The translations under genes were made by a program, and so were the position numbers. 64,000 nt of DNA, from positions 1 to 64,000 of the forward strand of contig NZ_LYCS01000014.1 of NCBI RefSeq assembly GCF_001659985.1, written 5' to 3'. Origin of the DNA: Oceanobacillus sp. Castelsardo. GTDB taxonomy: Bacteria; Bacillota; Bacilli; Bacillales; Amphibacillaceae. This document shows, piece by piece, positions 55,844 to 64,000 of the stretch; position 1 is the first letter of the stretch, and the number at the start of each line of letters is the position of its first letter. Below the pieces are notes generated by a model. The model was not told the DNA's origin, searched no databases, and saw nothing but the letters and a program-made list of their open reading frames with translations.

Positions 55844-55883
55844 ACCGCTCACCTCTTCTTATGTAGACTTTCCAAATAACTTC

Positions 55884-56597
55884 CTACCATTTATCAATAT
55901 GTTTAAATAAATCTTGATTTACTTCTTCTAAATGATCGCGCATATACCGTCCTGCAAGTTCTGAATCCCTAGACTTTAGAGCATGAAAAATTCGTTCATG
56001 TTCCAAATATAACTTTTCAGATTGCCCCCGTGAATACAACAGGACTTTCCTTGTTTCACGAATGGATTCAGTTAGAAGATCAGACACACTACTCATTAGG
56101 TTAATTAGTAATTGATTATGTGTTGCACTTGCAATTGCCATATGAAAATCTGTATCCGCACTTGCTGCTACTTCATCATTATTTTTTGCATTTTTCATGA
56201 CGATTAATGCCTTTTCTATTGGTATTAAATCTTCCTCTTCATAAACTTCTGCAGCAAGGCTGGCTGTTCCAACCTCTAAGATTTTCCGAAGTTCATAAAG
56301 TTCCTTCACATCGTCTTTCTTCATTAAAAAGGCCGTTGTAACAGGCAAAGTGAATCTGGACGGATCAAAAGCCTTCACATAGGTTCCTTCCCCTTGCCTC
56401 ATCTCCAGTAATCCCATGGAACGAAGGCCACTAAGTGCCTCCCGTATAGCAGACCGACCAACATCAAAATGATTTGCTAGTTTCTCAACAGAATCTAATT
56501 TATCTCCTGGGTTTAGTTGTTTATTTTTAATCATCTCGATTAGAGAATCAGCCACTTCTTCATAGATTTTTTTCCTTCTTATTTTTTTATATTCCAA
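55884..56597 (-). CDS. lutR: GntR-family lactate regulator
   Basis: A 237-aa FCD-type GntR protein. It has the winged-helix segment VEKLANHFDVGRSAIREALSGLRSMGLLEMRQGEGTYV near residues 37-74 and an FCD domain with Asp and His metal ligands (ADTDFHMAIASATHN). It matches B. subtilis LutR from its first residues when started at the TTG at 56597. It precedes lutA by 40 bp on the same strand, so regulator and enzymes are probably cotranscribed. A LutR-type palindrome lies before the neighbouring transporter gene. Confidence 0.88.
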   Translation of the reverse strand: MEYKKIRRKKIYEEVADSLIEMIKNKQLNPGDKLDSVEKLANHFDVGRSAIREALSGLRSMGLLEMRQGEGTYVKAFDPSRFTLPVTTAFLMKKDDVKELYELRKILEVGTASLAAEVYEEEDLIPIEKALIVMKNAKNNDEVAASADTDFHMAIASATHNQLLINLMSSVSDLLTESIRETRKVLLYSRGQSEKLYLEHERIFHALKSRDSELAGRYMRDHLEEVNQDLFKHIDKW

Positions 56598-56685
56598 TTT
56601 ATGTTCCACTCCTGTTCATCGTTGTTGGATCCTATTAATCCATTATATCCTCTCTAGTTGTGATGATTGATTTATTGAAAGTGAT

Positions 56686-56731
56686 AAAAACACTCATAAA
56701 TAATGACTTGGCACCAAGTATGAGTGTTTTT
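56686..56731 (-). terminator. hairpin between the transporter and lutR
   Basis: AAAAACACTCATA / TATGAGTGTTTTT perfect arms with a 20-nt loop. It is the likely terminator of the transporter transcript, about 140 bp after its stop. Confidence 0.7.
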
Positions 56732-56867
56732 ATGGATGTCTAAAGTAATTTCGTCACCTTTCATTCTTAATTGAAATTTATTAATCCAAACATGGTTGGA
56801 GCGAACAATCGCTCCGGAAATATACTTCGCTTAGATAGCGAATTGTTCGTCCTTAGGGTTAAACACT

Positions 56868-58178
56868 TTAGTTATGTCCCACCCTCATTTCTTCAAGTTT
56901 TGAATCTGTTTCTTCCTTTACATGACCGTTACCTTTTATAGAAATAATGGCAATAAGACTAATCACAGCGGCCAACATCATATAAAGAGCAACTGGAACG
57001 TAAGAATTATTAAAGGTAGCTAATAATGCTGTTGCCACAAGTGGAGCCGTTCCTCCTGCAACTGCTGCACCAAGCTGATAGCCTAATGAAATACCGGTGT
57101 TACGGATTTTTGCAGGGAAAAATTCTGACATCATCGTCCCCTGAACGGCATTGAGTGAGCCCCAAATGAATCCAAGGCCAATTACCGTTGCTAAAACAAG
57201 TAAAAATACCGAACCTTGTTGCAGCATCCAAAAATATGGGAAAGCATATAATACAGTAGCCACAATACCAAATAAGTAAATTTTCTTTCTACCAATTCGG
57301 TCGGATAGATGCCCAATAATCGGAATAAGAATCGTAGCAACTAAGGAACCAATGACAACCGCATTCAAAGCTTCTGATTCACTAAATGACAAATTGGATG
57401 TTGCATACGAGACGATAAATGTTCCATATATGTAGAATGGTGCCGTCTCAACTACTTTTGCCCCCATTGCAATTAACACTGCTCTCCAATGGTAACGCAA
57501 TGTATCTGCAATCGGAAGTTTTGATATTTCGCCCGCCTCTTGGGCTTTCTTAAATGCAGGTGTTTCATCAATCCCTTTCCGTATCCACAAACCGAATAAA
57601 ACAAGTAAAACACTTAATAAAAACGGCACTCGCCATCCCCAAGACATAAACTGTTCTTCCGGTAAAAGTGTCATCACCGACATAACTAAGGACCCTAAAA
57701 TTAATCCTAGGGAAATCCCTATTTGCGGCACACTTCCAAATAATCCTTTTCTGTTTTTCGGGGCATATTCAACCGCTAACAGTACAGAACCGCCCCATTC
57801 ACCACCAAGTGCTAATCCTTGTACGAAACGTAAACAAGTTAGAAAAATCGGCGCCCAAATACCAATAACTTGATAAGTAGGCAGTAAACCCATCCCAAAA
57901 GTGGACAAGCCCATTAAACTGAGCGTTAATACTAACGTCTTTTTCCTACCTAAACGGTCCCCAATATGACTAAAAAGAACCCCACCGATAGGTCGTAGGA
58001 AAAAGGCAACCGAAAAGGAAGTATAGGCGATAATTAAACCTAATACTGGATCCTCACTTACGAAAAATAACTGATTAAAAACTAACGCAGCGACCGTCCC
58101 ATATAAAAAATAATCAAACCATTCAATCGCGCTACCTATCAAACTAGCAGCTAATACCCTTACATTCCCCTTTATCAT
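56868..58178 (-). CDS. MFS transporter, metabolite:H+ symporter (MHS) type, probable lactate carrier
   Basis: A 436-aa transporter with twelve membrane segments. It has the MHS-family start IGSAIEWFDYFLYGTVAALVF near residues 14-34, HIGDRLGRKKTL near residue 71 and GLALGGEWGGSVLLAVEYAP near residue 120, as in ProP and ShiA. It replaces the LldP-type LutP usually linked to lutABC. A TCATC-N-GATGA palindrome, the LutR motif, lies 70 bp upstream. Lactate as substrate is inferred from that site and location. Confidence 0.82.
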   Translation of the reverse strand: MIKGNVRVLAASLIGSAIEWFDYFLYGTVAALVFNQLFFVSEDPVLGLIIAYTSFSVAFFLRPIGGVLFSHIGDRLGRKKTLVLTLSLMGLSTFGMGLLPTYQVIGIWAPIFLTCLRFVQGLALGGEWGGSVLLAVEYAPKNRKGLFGSVPQIGISLGLILGSLVMSVMTLLPEEQFMSWGWRVPFLLSVLLVLFGLWIRKGIDETPAFKKAQEAGEISKLPIADTLRYHWRAVLIAMGAKVVETAPFYIYGTFIVSYATSNLSFSESEALNAVVIGSLVATILIPIIGHLSDRIGRKKIYLFGIVATVLYAFPYFWMLQQGSVFLLVLATVIGLGFIWGSLNAVQGTMMSEFFPAKIRNTGISLGYQLGAAVAGGTAPLVATALLATFNNSYVPVALYMMLAAVISLIAIISIKGNGHVKEETDSKLEEMRVGHN

Positions 58179-58247
58179 TGTTTTTCTCCCCTCAAATAAT
58201 TAATTCTCCCCATTTTAAACCGCTTACAATTTAACCGTAAATTTAAG

Positions 58248-58258
58248 TCATCTGATGA
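58248..58258. promoter_or_regulatory. LutR-type operator TCATC-N-GATGA
   Basis: TCATC-T-GATGA inside the larger palindrome GTCATCTGATGAC (58247-58259), just downstream of a likely promoter (TTTACA, 17 bp, TAAGAT on the minus strand near 58307-58280). From memory, the B. subtilis LutR operator is described as TCATC-N1-GATGA. Confidence 0.6.
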
Positions 58259-58485
58259 CCGGGTAACCTTATGGTCGTATCTTACCATGGGTTTTGGATT
58301 TTGTAAATATATTATCTTAAAAAAATAATTATTTTGCCGACTCTGATTATTTAATTCCAATCAGCGATTTAAAATTTATTCCTTTTTATGTTAATTATAC
58401 AATTGTAAAATCAGAGGAAAAGAAGGGAATATTTTATGAATATAAGGTAAAAAATAGTATCACAATATAATGGAGGTTTATAAAA

Positions 58486-59496
58486 TTGGAAACGAATGAT
58501 GCCTATCAAGATGAATTAACAGTAGCAGAGGTTTCAACCCTTTGGACATCGTATCAAAATGACACGATGATGATTTGTGGATTGCGTCATTTTTTAACAC
58601 ATGTTACTGATGGAGAAATCCGTTCCATATTAGAACAATTTTTAGCAATATCAGAGGAACATCAAAAGAAAATAACGGATATATTTAATGCTGAAAACTA
58701 TCCAATTCCTCAAGGCTTTACAGAACAGGATGTTAATTTGGAAGCACCGAGACTTTTTTCCGATCGCATATACCTTGATTTGATGTTAAATGTAGCTAAT
58801 TTTAGCATGGCTATTTACGGATTAGCATCATCACAAGTTGAACGAGATGATATCATTCAGTTTTATTCAGAAGCTGTAGACGAAACACAGAGAATGTACA
58901 AAATAACAAAGGATACAGCCAAAGCAAAAGGTCTTTACATCCGTTATCCGCAAATTCCGAAGCCGAAGCAAATCGACTTTATAACCAATGATAGCTTTTT
59001 GACGGGCTTCTTTGGAGAAAAAAGACCATTAATAGGTGTAGAAATTACAGCACTTGTATTAAATGCAAGGCGTAATGCACTCGGACAGGCACTTGTTGCT
59101 GGATTCGCTCAAGTTGCAAATTCAAAAGAGGTTAGAAAGTATTTTGAAAAAGGACGTGATATTGCTTCAAAACAGCTAGAAGTTTTCTCATCTATCTTAA
59201 ACGAAGAATACATCTCTGATGGGGCCCGTATTTTGACCTCAGAAGTAACCAATTCAACGGATGCACCTTTTTCGGATAAATTAATGATGTTTCTTGTTAC
59301 AACACTTATCGCTTCTGGTATGGGCCAATACGGGACTTCTATGTCTATCAGTCCTAGACATGATTTAGGTGTTCATTATGCCCGATTAATGGCTGAAGTA
59401 GGAAAGTATGCCAATCAGGGAGCAAACATTATGATTAATAATGCCTGGATGGAACAACCACCAATTGCAGCAGATAGAAAAAAGTTGGCGAAATAA
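58486..59496 (+). CDS. DUF3231 family protein
   Basis: A 336-aa protein made of two related halves of about 165 residues, the DUF3231 layout. Each half begins with a helix pair and contains a conserved stretch (LTVAEVSTLWTSYQNDTMMICGLRHFL near residue 11; the second half begins near IGVEITALVLNARRNALGQAL at residue 183). Each half looks like a ferritin-like four-helix bundle. The function is unknown; several Bacillus paralogues exist. It starts with TTG behind TGGAGG. Confidence 0.8.
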   Translation: METNDAYQDELTVAEVSTLWTSYQNDTMMICGLRHFLTHVTDGEIRSILEQFLAISEEHQKKITDIFNAENYPIPQGFTEQDVNLEAPRLFSDRIYLDLMLNVANFSMAIYGLASSQVERDDIIQFYSEAVDETQRMYKITKDTAKAKGLYIRYPQIPKPKQIDFITNDSFLTGFFGEKRPLIGVEITALVLNARRNALGQALVAGFAQVANSKEVRKYFEKGRDIASKQLEVFSSILNEEYISDGARILTSEVTNSTDAPFSDKLMMFLVTTLIASGMGQYGTSMSISPRHDLGVHYARLMAEVGKYANQGANIMINNAWMEQPPIAADRKKLAK

Positions 59497-59516
59497 GGCA
59501 ATGTGAGCTAGATCAT

Positions 59517-59672
59517 ATGGGGAACGCTGCCAATTGGAAGTATTACCTTGGAGTAGTGCCCCCAGATTTGGACAATTCTGCTAAAGCAACTCTATTCAGT
59601 ATATTGTTCGGAATAATTTGGCTCCCGACAATGGATTCTAAGAAAGAAACTGACCTAAAGTCTATTCTGTAA
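59517..59672 (+). pseudogene. small ORF or gene fragment with one membrane helix
   Basis: A 51-codon frame starting MGNAANWKYYLGVVPPDL, with a hydrophobic stretch ATLFSILFGIIWLPT and a charged end. Codon choice looks protein-like, and the frame is also open upstream of the ATG. No ribosome binding site was seen. A real terminator follows at 59713. It is probably the 3' end of a degraded membrane-protein gene, but I do not recognise the family. Confidence 0.35.
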
Positions 59673-59712
59673 TAAACTTTTTTACTTCAAAATTGAATTC
59701 CATGTTTATACT

Positions 59713-59745
59713 AGCAGGGAAGGAAAATAAAACCCTGCTTTTTTT
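59713..59745 (+). terminator. rho-independent terminator
   Basis: AGCAGGG-13 nt-CCCTGCT followed by TTTTTT. It serves DUF3231 and the small ORF. Confidence 0.85.
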
Positions 59746-59776
59746 GCTTTCATCTAAACCGGGGATAATGAAAAAA

Positions 59777-59841
59777 GACTGAACCCATATTGGATCCAGC
59801 CCGAGTAATTGATATTTGGTTAAAACAAACGTTTGATAGAT
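59777..59841. repeat. dispersed repeat of about 65 bp, copy 2
   Basis: GACTGAACCC...TGGATCCAG, about 22 variable bases, then ACAAACGTTTGAT, ending 3 bp from the glmS stop. It has the same order and spacing as 43484-43547. Confidence 0.65.
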
Positions 59842-59843
59842 TA

Positions 59844-61646
59844 TTATTCCACCGTAACACTCTTCGCAAGGTTTCTCGGCTTATCTACATCACAATCACG
59901 ATGTAATGCTGCATAGTATGCTAATAGTTGTAAAGGTACGATGCTTACTAGTGGAGTTAGAAGTTCATGTACTTTCGGTAAGACAAAAGCATCTGTGTCT
60001 TCTTCTAATCCTTTCATACTTACCATTAAAATATTGGCACCACGAGCAACAACTTCTTGAACATTACCTCGAATAGAGTAGTTTACATTTTCGTGAGTGG
60101 AAACTGCAATAACTGGGGTTCCCTCTTCAATTAAAGCAATGGTTCCATGTTTGAGCTCGCCACCCGCAAAACCTTCTGCTTGGATATAAGAAACTTCTTT
60201 TAACTTCAATGCACCTTCAAGAGAAACGTTAAAGTCCCCGCTTCTTCCAATGAAAAAGGCATTTCGAGTAGTGGATAAATACTCTCTAGCTAAACGTTCC
60301 ATTTCTTCTTTCTCATCTGTTAAAACTTCCATCGCACTAGAAACAATTGCTAGTTCCTTAATCAAATCCATTTCTATATCTTTGCCTTTAACAGCTGCTG
60401 AGTCAGCTGCCAAAATAGAAAGTACGGCAATTTGAGCTGTATATGCCTTAGTAGATGCAACAGCAATTTCCGGTCCTGCATATAGCTGTAGTGTATAATC
60501 CGCTTCACGAGAAAGGGTGGATCCTGGGACATTCGTAATCGTTAATGCTGAGTGTCCCATTTCCTTAATTTTAACTAATACGGCACGGCTATCTGCTGTC
60601 TCACCACTTTGTGAGATGAATATAAATAACGGTTTTTCAGAAAGCAGTGGCATATTATAGGAGAATTCACTTGCCACATGAACTTCTGTTGGGATGTTCG
60701 CTAGTTTTTCTAATAGCTCTTTACCAACTAGACCTGCATGATAGCTCGTTCCTGCTGCTATAATATAAATTCGATCTGCTCCCTGCATCGCATGACGAAT
60801 ATCCTGATTAAGTTTTATTTCGTTATTTTCACCTTTGTATTCCTTAATAATATTCCGGATAACAATTGGCTGTTCATCAATTTCTTTTAACATATAGTGT
60901 GGGTACGTTCCCTTTTCTATATCACTTGCATCAATTTGCGCTGTATACGGCTCACGTTCTACGACTGTACCATCTAGTTTTTGGATTTGTACACTAGTTC
61001 GTTTAACTAATACAATTTCTTTATCATTAATTTCAAGATATTGATTCGTTTCCTTAAGTGTAGCCATCGCGTCACTAGCAATAACATTGAATCCATCACC
61101 TAAACCGATCAATAATGGACTCTTATTTTTGGATACATATAGTGTTTCAGAATCATCTGCATCAATCATGCCGATTGCATAAGAACCTTTTAAAAGACTC
61201 ATCGCTTTACGAAAAGCTGTAAGCGTGTCTTGATGCTCTTTATATAATTTATCGATTAAATGAACGATTACTTCTGTATCCGTTTCACTTAGGAATGTGA
61301 CATCACTTAAATATTCCCGCTTTAAGTCTTGATAATTTTCAATGACACCATTGTGAACAATAGTAAACTTACCTGACGTACTTTGATGTGGATGTGCATT
61401 GGTTGTACTTGGGATTCCATGTGTCGCCCAACGTGTATGACCAATCCCCATCGTTGCTTGTACAGAGTCATCCACACTTTCTTTTAAATTAGCAATACGT
61501 CCTTTAACCTTAGTTAGATGAACGCCCTCTTCATTCAAAACAGCAATACCGGCCGAGTCATAACCGCGATATTCTAATTTTTCTAATCCGTGTAATAAAA
61601 CATTCTTTGAATCATTATTTCCAATATAACCTACAATTCCGCACAT
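59844..61646 (-). CDS. glmS: glutamine--fructose-6-phosphate aminotransferase
   Basis: A 600-aa enzyme. The N-terminal glutaminase domain has catalytic Cys2 in MCGIVGYIG and YRGYDSAG near residue 27. Two SIS isomerase domains follow ([17 protein letters not shown] near residue 297; [29 protein letters not shown] near residue 468), ending AKSVTVE. It makes glucosamine 6-phosphate for cell wall precursors. The ATG follows TAGGAGG. A glmS ribozyme precedes it, so expression falls when its product accumulates. Confidence 0.97.
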   Translation of the reverse strand: MCGIVGYIGNNDSKNVLLHGLEKLEYRGYDSAGIAVLNEEGVHLTKVKGRIANLKESVDDSVQATMGIGHTRWATHGIPSTTNAHPHQSTSGKFTIVHNGVIENYQDLKREYLSDVTFLSETDTEVIVHLIDKLYKEHQDTLTAFRKAMSLLKGSYAIGMIDADDSETLYVSKNKSPLLIGLGDGFNVIASDAMATLKETNQYLEINDKEIVLVKRTSVQIQKLDGTVVEREPYTAQIDASDIEKGTYPHYMLKEIDEQPIVIRNIIKEYKGENNEIKLNQDIRHAMQGADRIYIIAAGTSYHAGLVGKELLEKLANIPTEVHVASEFSYNMPLLSEKPLFIFISQSGETADSRAVLVKIKEMGHSALTITNVPGSTLSREADYTLQLYAGPEIAVASTKAYTAQIAVLSILAADSAAVKGKDIEMDLIKELAIVSSAMEVLTDEKEEMERLAREYLSTTRNAFFIGRSGDFNVSLEGALKLKEVSYIQAEGFAGGELKHGTIALIEEGTPVIAVSTHENVNYSIRGNVQEVVARGANILMVSMKGLEEDTDAFVLPKVHELLTPLVSIVPLQLLAYYAALHRDCDVDKPRNLAKSVTVE

Positions 61647-61656
61647 TTCGTTGTCC

Positions 61657-61730
61657 TCCTATGATAAGGGGCAGACAAACGTGAAGATTTTTTAAAATCA
61701 TTTTAATCCTCGGGGCGCTTTTCTGCCCCT
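61657..61730 (-). other. inverted-repeat clamp between ribozyme and glmS SD
   Basis: On the minus strand AGGGGCAG (near 61730-61723) pairs with CTGCCCCT (near 61666-61659), the latter only a few bases before the TAGGAGG of glmS. GCGCCCC inside the loop could compete for the same strand. Confidence 0.5.
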
Positions 61731-61744
61731 TTCTCGTGTTTTTT

Positions 61745-61908
61745 TCATAGTCATCTTGCATCATTCCTTTGTGCAATAAGTCGCCTTATTGTTTTTGGAA
61801 CAAGCATAAACGATTGAGATGTGCAATCGGGAGGCATCCGCCGAAAACTCGATAACCTCCACCTCGTCAACTATTTTCCCCTATCGTCAAGAAAATAGTC
61901 CTGGCGCT
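61745..61908 (-). ncRNA. glmS ribozyme / riboswitch
   Basis: The minus strand carries the conserved cleavage-site context A|GCGCC (scissile bond between 61908 and 61907), then TTGACGAGG, GGAGGTTATCGA, TTTTCGGCGGATGCCTCCCG, and a 3' part with GGCGACTTATTG and CAAAGG. This is the glmS self-cleaving ribozyme, which uses glucosamine 6-phosphate as cofactor, giving feedback on glmS mRNA. Confidence 0.95.
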
Positions 61909-61994
61909 TTTAATAAAATAATTTACTATGCTCCTTTCCACGTATAAATAAGCCTAAAACATATCCTTACATAAGTTTATTTTAGACTTAATTT

Positions 61995-62024
61995 ATTCTA
62001 CCCAATGAAAACGCATTCGGTCAA
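61995..62024 (-). promoter_or_regulatory. glmS promoter
   Basis: On the minus strand TTGACC (62024-62019), 18 bp, TAGAAT (62000-61995), about 80 bp before the ribozyme cleavage site. Confidence 0.65.
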
Positions 62025-62087
62025 TAAAAAGTTTGGAGTAGATATTGTTAATTTATGTATAATTTGTCTTTCCTGTGAACAACTTAA

Positions 62088-62621
62088 TTAATTTTGGCTT
62101 TCTATATAAGCTTGTTCTTCTTCTGGGCTTAATATGCCTGTTGCCTTACCAATGTTTCCATTTTGCATTTCCCAAATTATGTTATGATCTATATCGACTT
62201 TTGAAAAATTCCCTGATGCCCATCGTTCTAGTATCTTTCTATATTCCTTTTCATGTTTAAGTTCTGTAATGTCTAATCCATTTAATAACCATTGGATTCG
62301 TTTCTCTGTAATAGGGTAAAATCCCCATTTTTCATCTGCCTCTACTTTTTGATGTGACATCCCATGTAGGTAATCTTGATACAACTTATCATTCATTTCC
62401 GCAAGCTTAGTAGATGTACCAAATGGATTGCCATTTTCCTCGTGTGCAAGAACTTTTCCTGCTTCCACTTTTTTATTATTGGTTTCTACACCTTCTGTTT
62501 CCGTTACTGCCTCTTCTTCATTTCGTTCCACCACGGATGCTAATTCAGTTGTTAACATATAACCTAAAACCCCTAAAACTAAAACTACAATAAAACCTAG
62601 ACCCCATAAAGCTTTCTTCAA
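62088..62621 (-). CDS. DUF6241-like membrane-anchored protein
   Basis: A 177-aa protein. Residues 3-28 form one N-terminal membrane helix, then comes an acidic linker, then a soluble domain with MSHQKVEADEKWGFYPITEKRIQWLLNGLD near residues 88-117 and a Trp-rich end. Genes of this type commonly sit between glmM and glmS in Bacillaceae. The start is a TTG behind GGAGGGG; a 16-codon upstream extension is rejected. Function is unknown; an extracytoplasmic location is likely. Confidence 0.72.
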   Translation of the reverse strand: MKKALWGLGFIVVLVLGVLGYMLTTELASVVERNEEEAVTETEGVETNNKKVEAGKVLAHEENGNPFGTSTKLAEMNDKLYQDYLHGMSHQKVEADEKWGFYPITEKRIQWLLNGLDITELKHEKEYRKILERWASGNFSKVDIDHNIIWEMQNGNIGKATGILSPEEEQAYIESQN

Positions 62622-62686
62622 AGTATCCCCTCCACCGGATAGACTACACTCAAATTTCCTAATTTTCAAGTAAATGGGTTTAAAAA

Positions 62687-62721
62687 AATAACTGCTCCAC
62701 TTTCTTTAAGGAGCAGTTATT
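62687..62721 (-). terminator. terminator of glmM
   Basis: AATAACTGCTCC / GGAGCAGTTATT arms around ACTTTCTTTAA. The minus strand continues TTTTTTTAAACCC. Confidence 0.85.
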
Positions 62722-62726
62722 TTTCT

Positions 62727-64000
62727 TTATTTTAAACCATCAACTAATTTCACAATACGGTCTACATACTTTTCACATTCTTCTTCCGTTGGTGCTTCTA
62801 CCATGACACGAATTAATGGCTCTGTTCCCGACGGACGCACAAGCACACGACCGTTTTCACCTAATTCACGCTCCACCGCTTCTATTTCGTTAAGAATTTG
62901 TGGATTGTTCAAGGCCTCTTCCTTATTTGTAACCCTCACATTTTTCAAAACTTGAGGATAAATGGTCATTTCTGACGCAAGCTCTGATAAGGCTTTTCCA
63001 GTTTCCTTCATTACATTTACAAGCTGAAGCGCAGAAAGCATTCCGTCACCTGTTGTAATATAGTTCAAGAAAATGATATGACCAGACTGTTCACCGCCTA
63101 AATTATAGCCACCTTTGCGCATTTCTTCCATGACATAGCGGTCACCTACAGCGGTTTTACTACTTTTAATTCCATTTGCATCAAGAGCTTTATAAAACCC
63201 GATATTACTCATAACGGTGGAAACAACTGTATTTTGACGCAGAAGGCCACGTTCATTTAAAAATTTAGCGCAAATATACATAATTTGGTCGCCATCTACA
63301 ATATTTCCTTTTTCATCTACAGCTATTAAACGGTCACCGTCACCATCAAAAGCTAAACCGATGTCTGCGCCTTTTTCCTGAACGAATTCTTGAAGTTTTT
63401 CGGGATGTGTAGAACCCACTCCGTCGTTAATGTTTAAACCGTTTGGACTAGAACCAATAGAATAGATTTCCGCTTCTAAATCTGCAAATAAGTGTGTTGC
63501 AAGGCTTGATGTTGCACCATGAGCACAATCAACCGCAATGGTTAATCCTTCAAAGTCATTATCAATCGTATCTTTTAAGAATGATAGATACTTTTGACCG
63601 CCTTCAAAATAATCATTGATTACCCCAATACCTTCTCCTACTGGGCGAGGAAGCTTATCCTCTCCATCAATAATTTCTTCAATTTGATTTTCTTGTTCAT
63701 CACTTAGTTTAAACCCATCTGGGCCAAAGAACTTAATACCGTTATCTTCCACAGGATTATGAGATGCAGATATCATAACCCCTGCATGTGCGCTTAATGC
63801 TTTCGTTAAATAAGCCACTCCCGGAGTCGAAATAACCCCTAGTCTCATCACTTCTGCTCCAATAGAAAGAAGTCCAGATATTAATGCATTTTCTAACATG
63901 GTACCGGAAATTCTTGTATCACGGCCTATTATTACTTTTGGTTTTTCTGTTTCCTGTGTAAGTACATAGCCACCAGCTCGGCCTAGTTTAAAAGCTAATT
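62727..64000 (-). CDS. glmM: phosphoglucosamine mutase (5' end beyond window)
   Basis: 423 residues are visible; the frame is open to the window edge. The upstream part reads [11 protein letters not shown] then [11 protein letters not shown], so the true start lies outside. The phosphoserine loop MISASHNP, the metal site [11 protein letters not shown] and the phosphate-binding [12 protein letters not shown] near the C-terminus identify GlmM. It converts glucosamine 6-phosphate made by GlmS into glucosamine 1-phosphate. It ends at a strong hairpin; glmS lies downstream on the same strand after the DUF6241 gene. Confidence 0.96.
   Translation of the reverse strand, partial: LAFKLGRAGGYVLTQETEKPKVIIGRDTRISGTMLENALISGLLSIGAEVMRLGVISTPGVAYLTKALSAHAGVMISASHNPVEDNGIKFFGPDGFKLSDEQENQIEEIIDGEDKLPRPVGEGIGVINDYFEGGQKYLSFLKDTIDNDFEGLTIAVDCAHGATSSLATHLFADLEAEIYSIGSSPNGLNINDGVGSTHPEKLQEFVQEKGADIGLAFDGDGDRLIAVDEKGNIVDGDQIMYICAKFLNERGLLRQNTVVSTVMSNIGFYKALDANGIKSSKTAVGDRYVMEEMRKGGYNLGGEQSGHIIFLNYITTGDGMLSALQLVNVMKETGKALSELASEMTIYPQVLKNVRVTNKEEALNNPQILNEIEAVERELGENGRVLVRPSGTEPLIRVMVEAPTEEECEKYVDRIVKLVDGLK

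Overview
The window is a piece of a low-G+C Firmicute chromosome. It reads as Bacillaceae: rrn leader with a Bacillus-type boxA, glgBCDAP order, lutABC with LutR, csoR-copA-copZ, mhqR/mhqD, YfkAB, YkuK, YtvI, a glmS ribozyme and AGGAGG-type ribosome binding sites with many TTG starts. I cannot name the species. The gene set and repeat families suggest a soil or halotolerant relative such as Oceanobacillus or Virgibacillus, which is inference only. The window opens inside a 16S rRNA gene (5' end, minus strand) and closes inside glmM (minus strand).

Layout. 1-0.9 kb: start of an rrn operon with leader and three tandem promoters. 1-12.6 kb: FetAB-type transporter; quinone/catechol defence genes mhqR-mhqD and catE; CaCA antiporter; preQ1 riboswitch with queT; MscS channel; YfkAB; catalase; a PLP sulfur amino acid enzyme. 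12.8-19.7 kb: rocD, a 21-bp tandem repeat array, a stand-alone ribA-ribD pair with a HAD nucleotidase, and a GntR regulator sharing an operator with brnQ. 19.9-30.7 kb: glycogen operon glgB-C-D-A-P with divergent pullulanase. 30.8-37.5 kb: methyltransferase, KPR-like reductase, YjbQ, YkuK, DUF1992 protein, YtvI and a sodium symporter with a small partner. 37.5-39.8 kb: MarR, luciferase-like monooxygenase and FMN reductase. 40-43 kb: copper operon. 43-45.8 kb: an eroded sulfur-type locus followed by a TauE exporter and LysR. 46-50.6 kb: TetR with paired SMR pumps, and a purine salvage set. 50.9-59.7 kb: mhqO-like dioxygenase, chemoreceptor remnant, DUF2200, lactate utilisation locus with an MHS transporter, and DUF3231. 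59.8-64 kb: glmS with ribozyme, DUF6241 protein and glmM.

Two themes stand out. First, regulation can be read from DNA. One MarR-type site occurs upstream of marR, the monooxygenase operon and, 12 kb away, the mhqO-like gene. Another palindrome type sits on the -10 regions of mhqR and catE. A TGYAATATATTRCA site links the GntR regulator to brnQ. A TCATC-N-GATGA site precedes the lactate-locus transporter. Second, several families of structured intergenic repeats have inserted between or into genes. One appears to have split the glgB-glgC junction, leaving a 10-bp direct repeat, and another now supplies the C-terminus of RibD. I found no CRISPR array, prophage, transposase gene or convincing new defence system.
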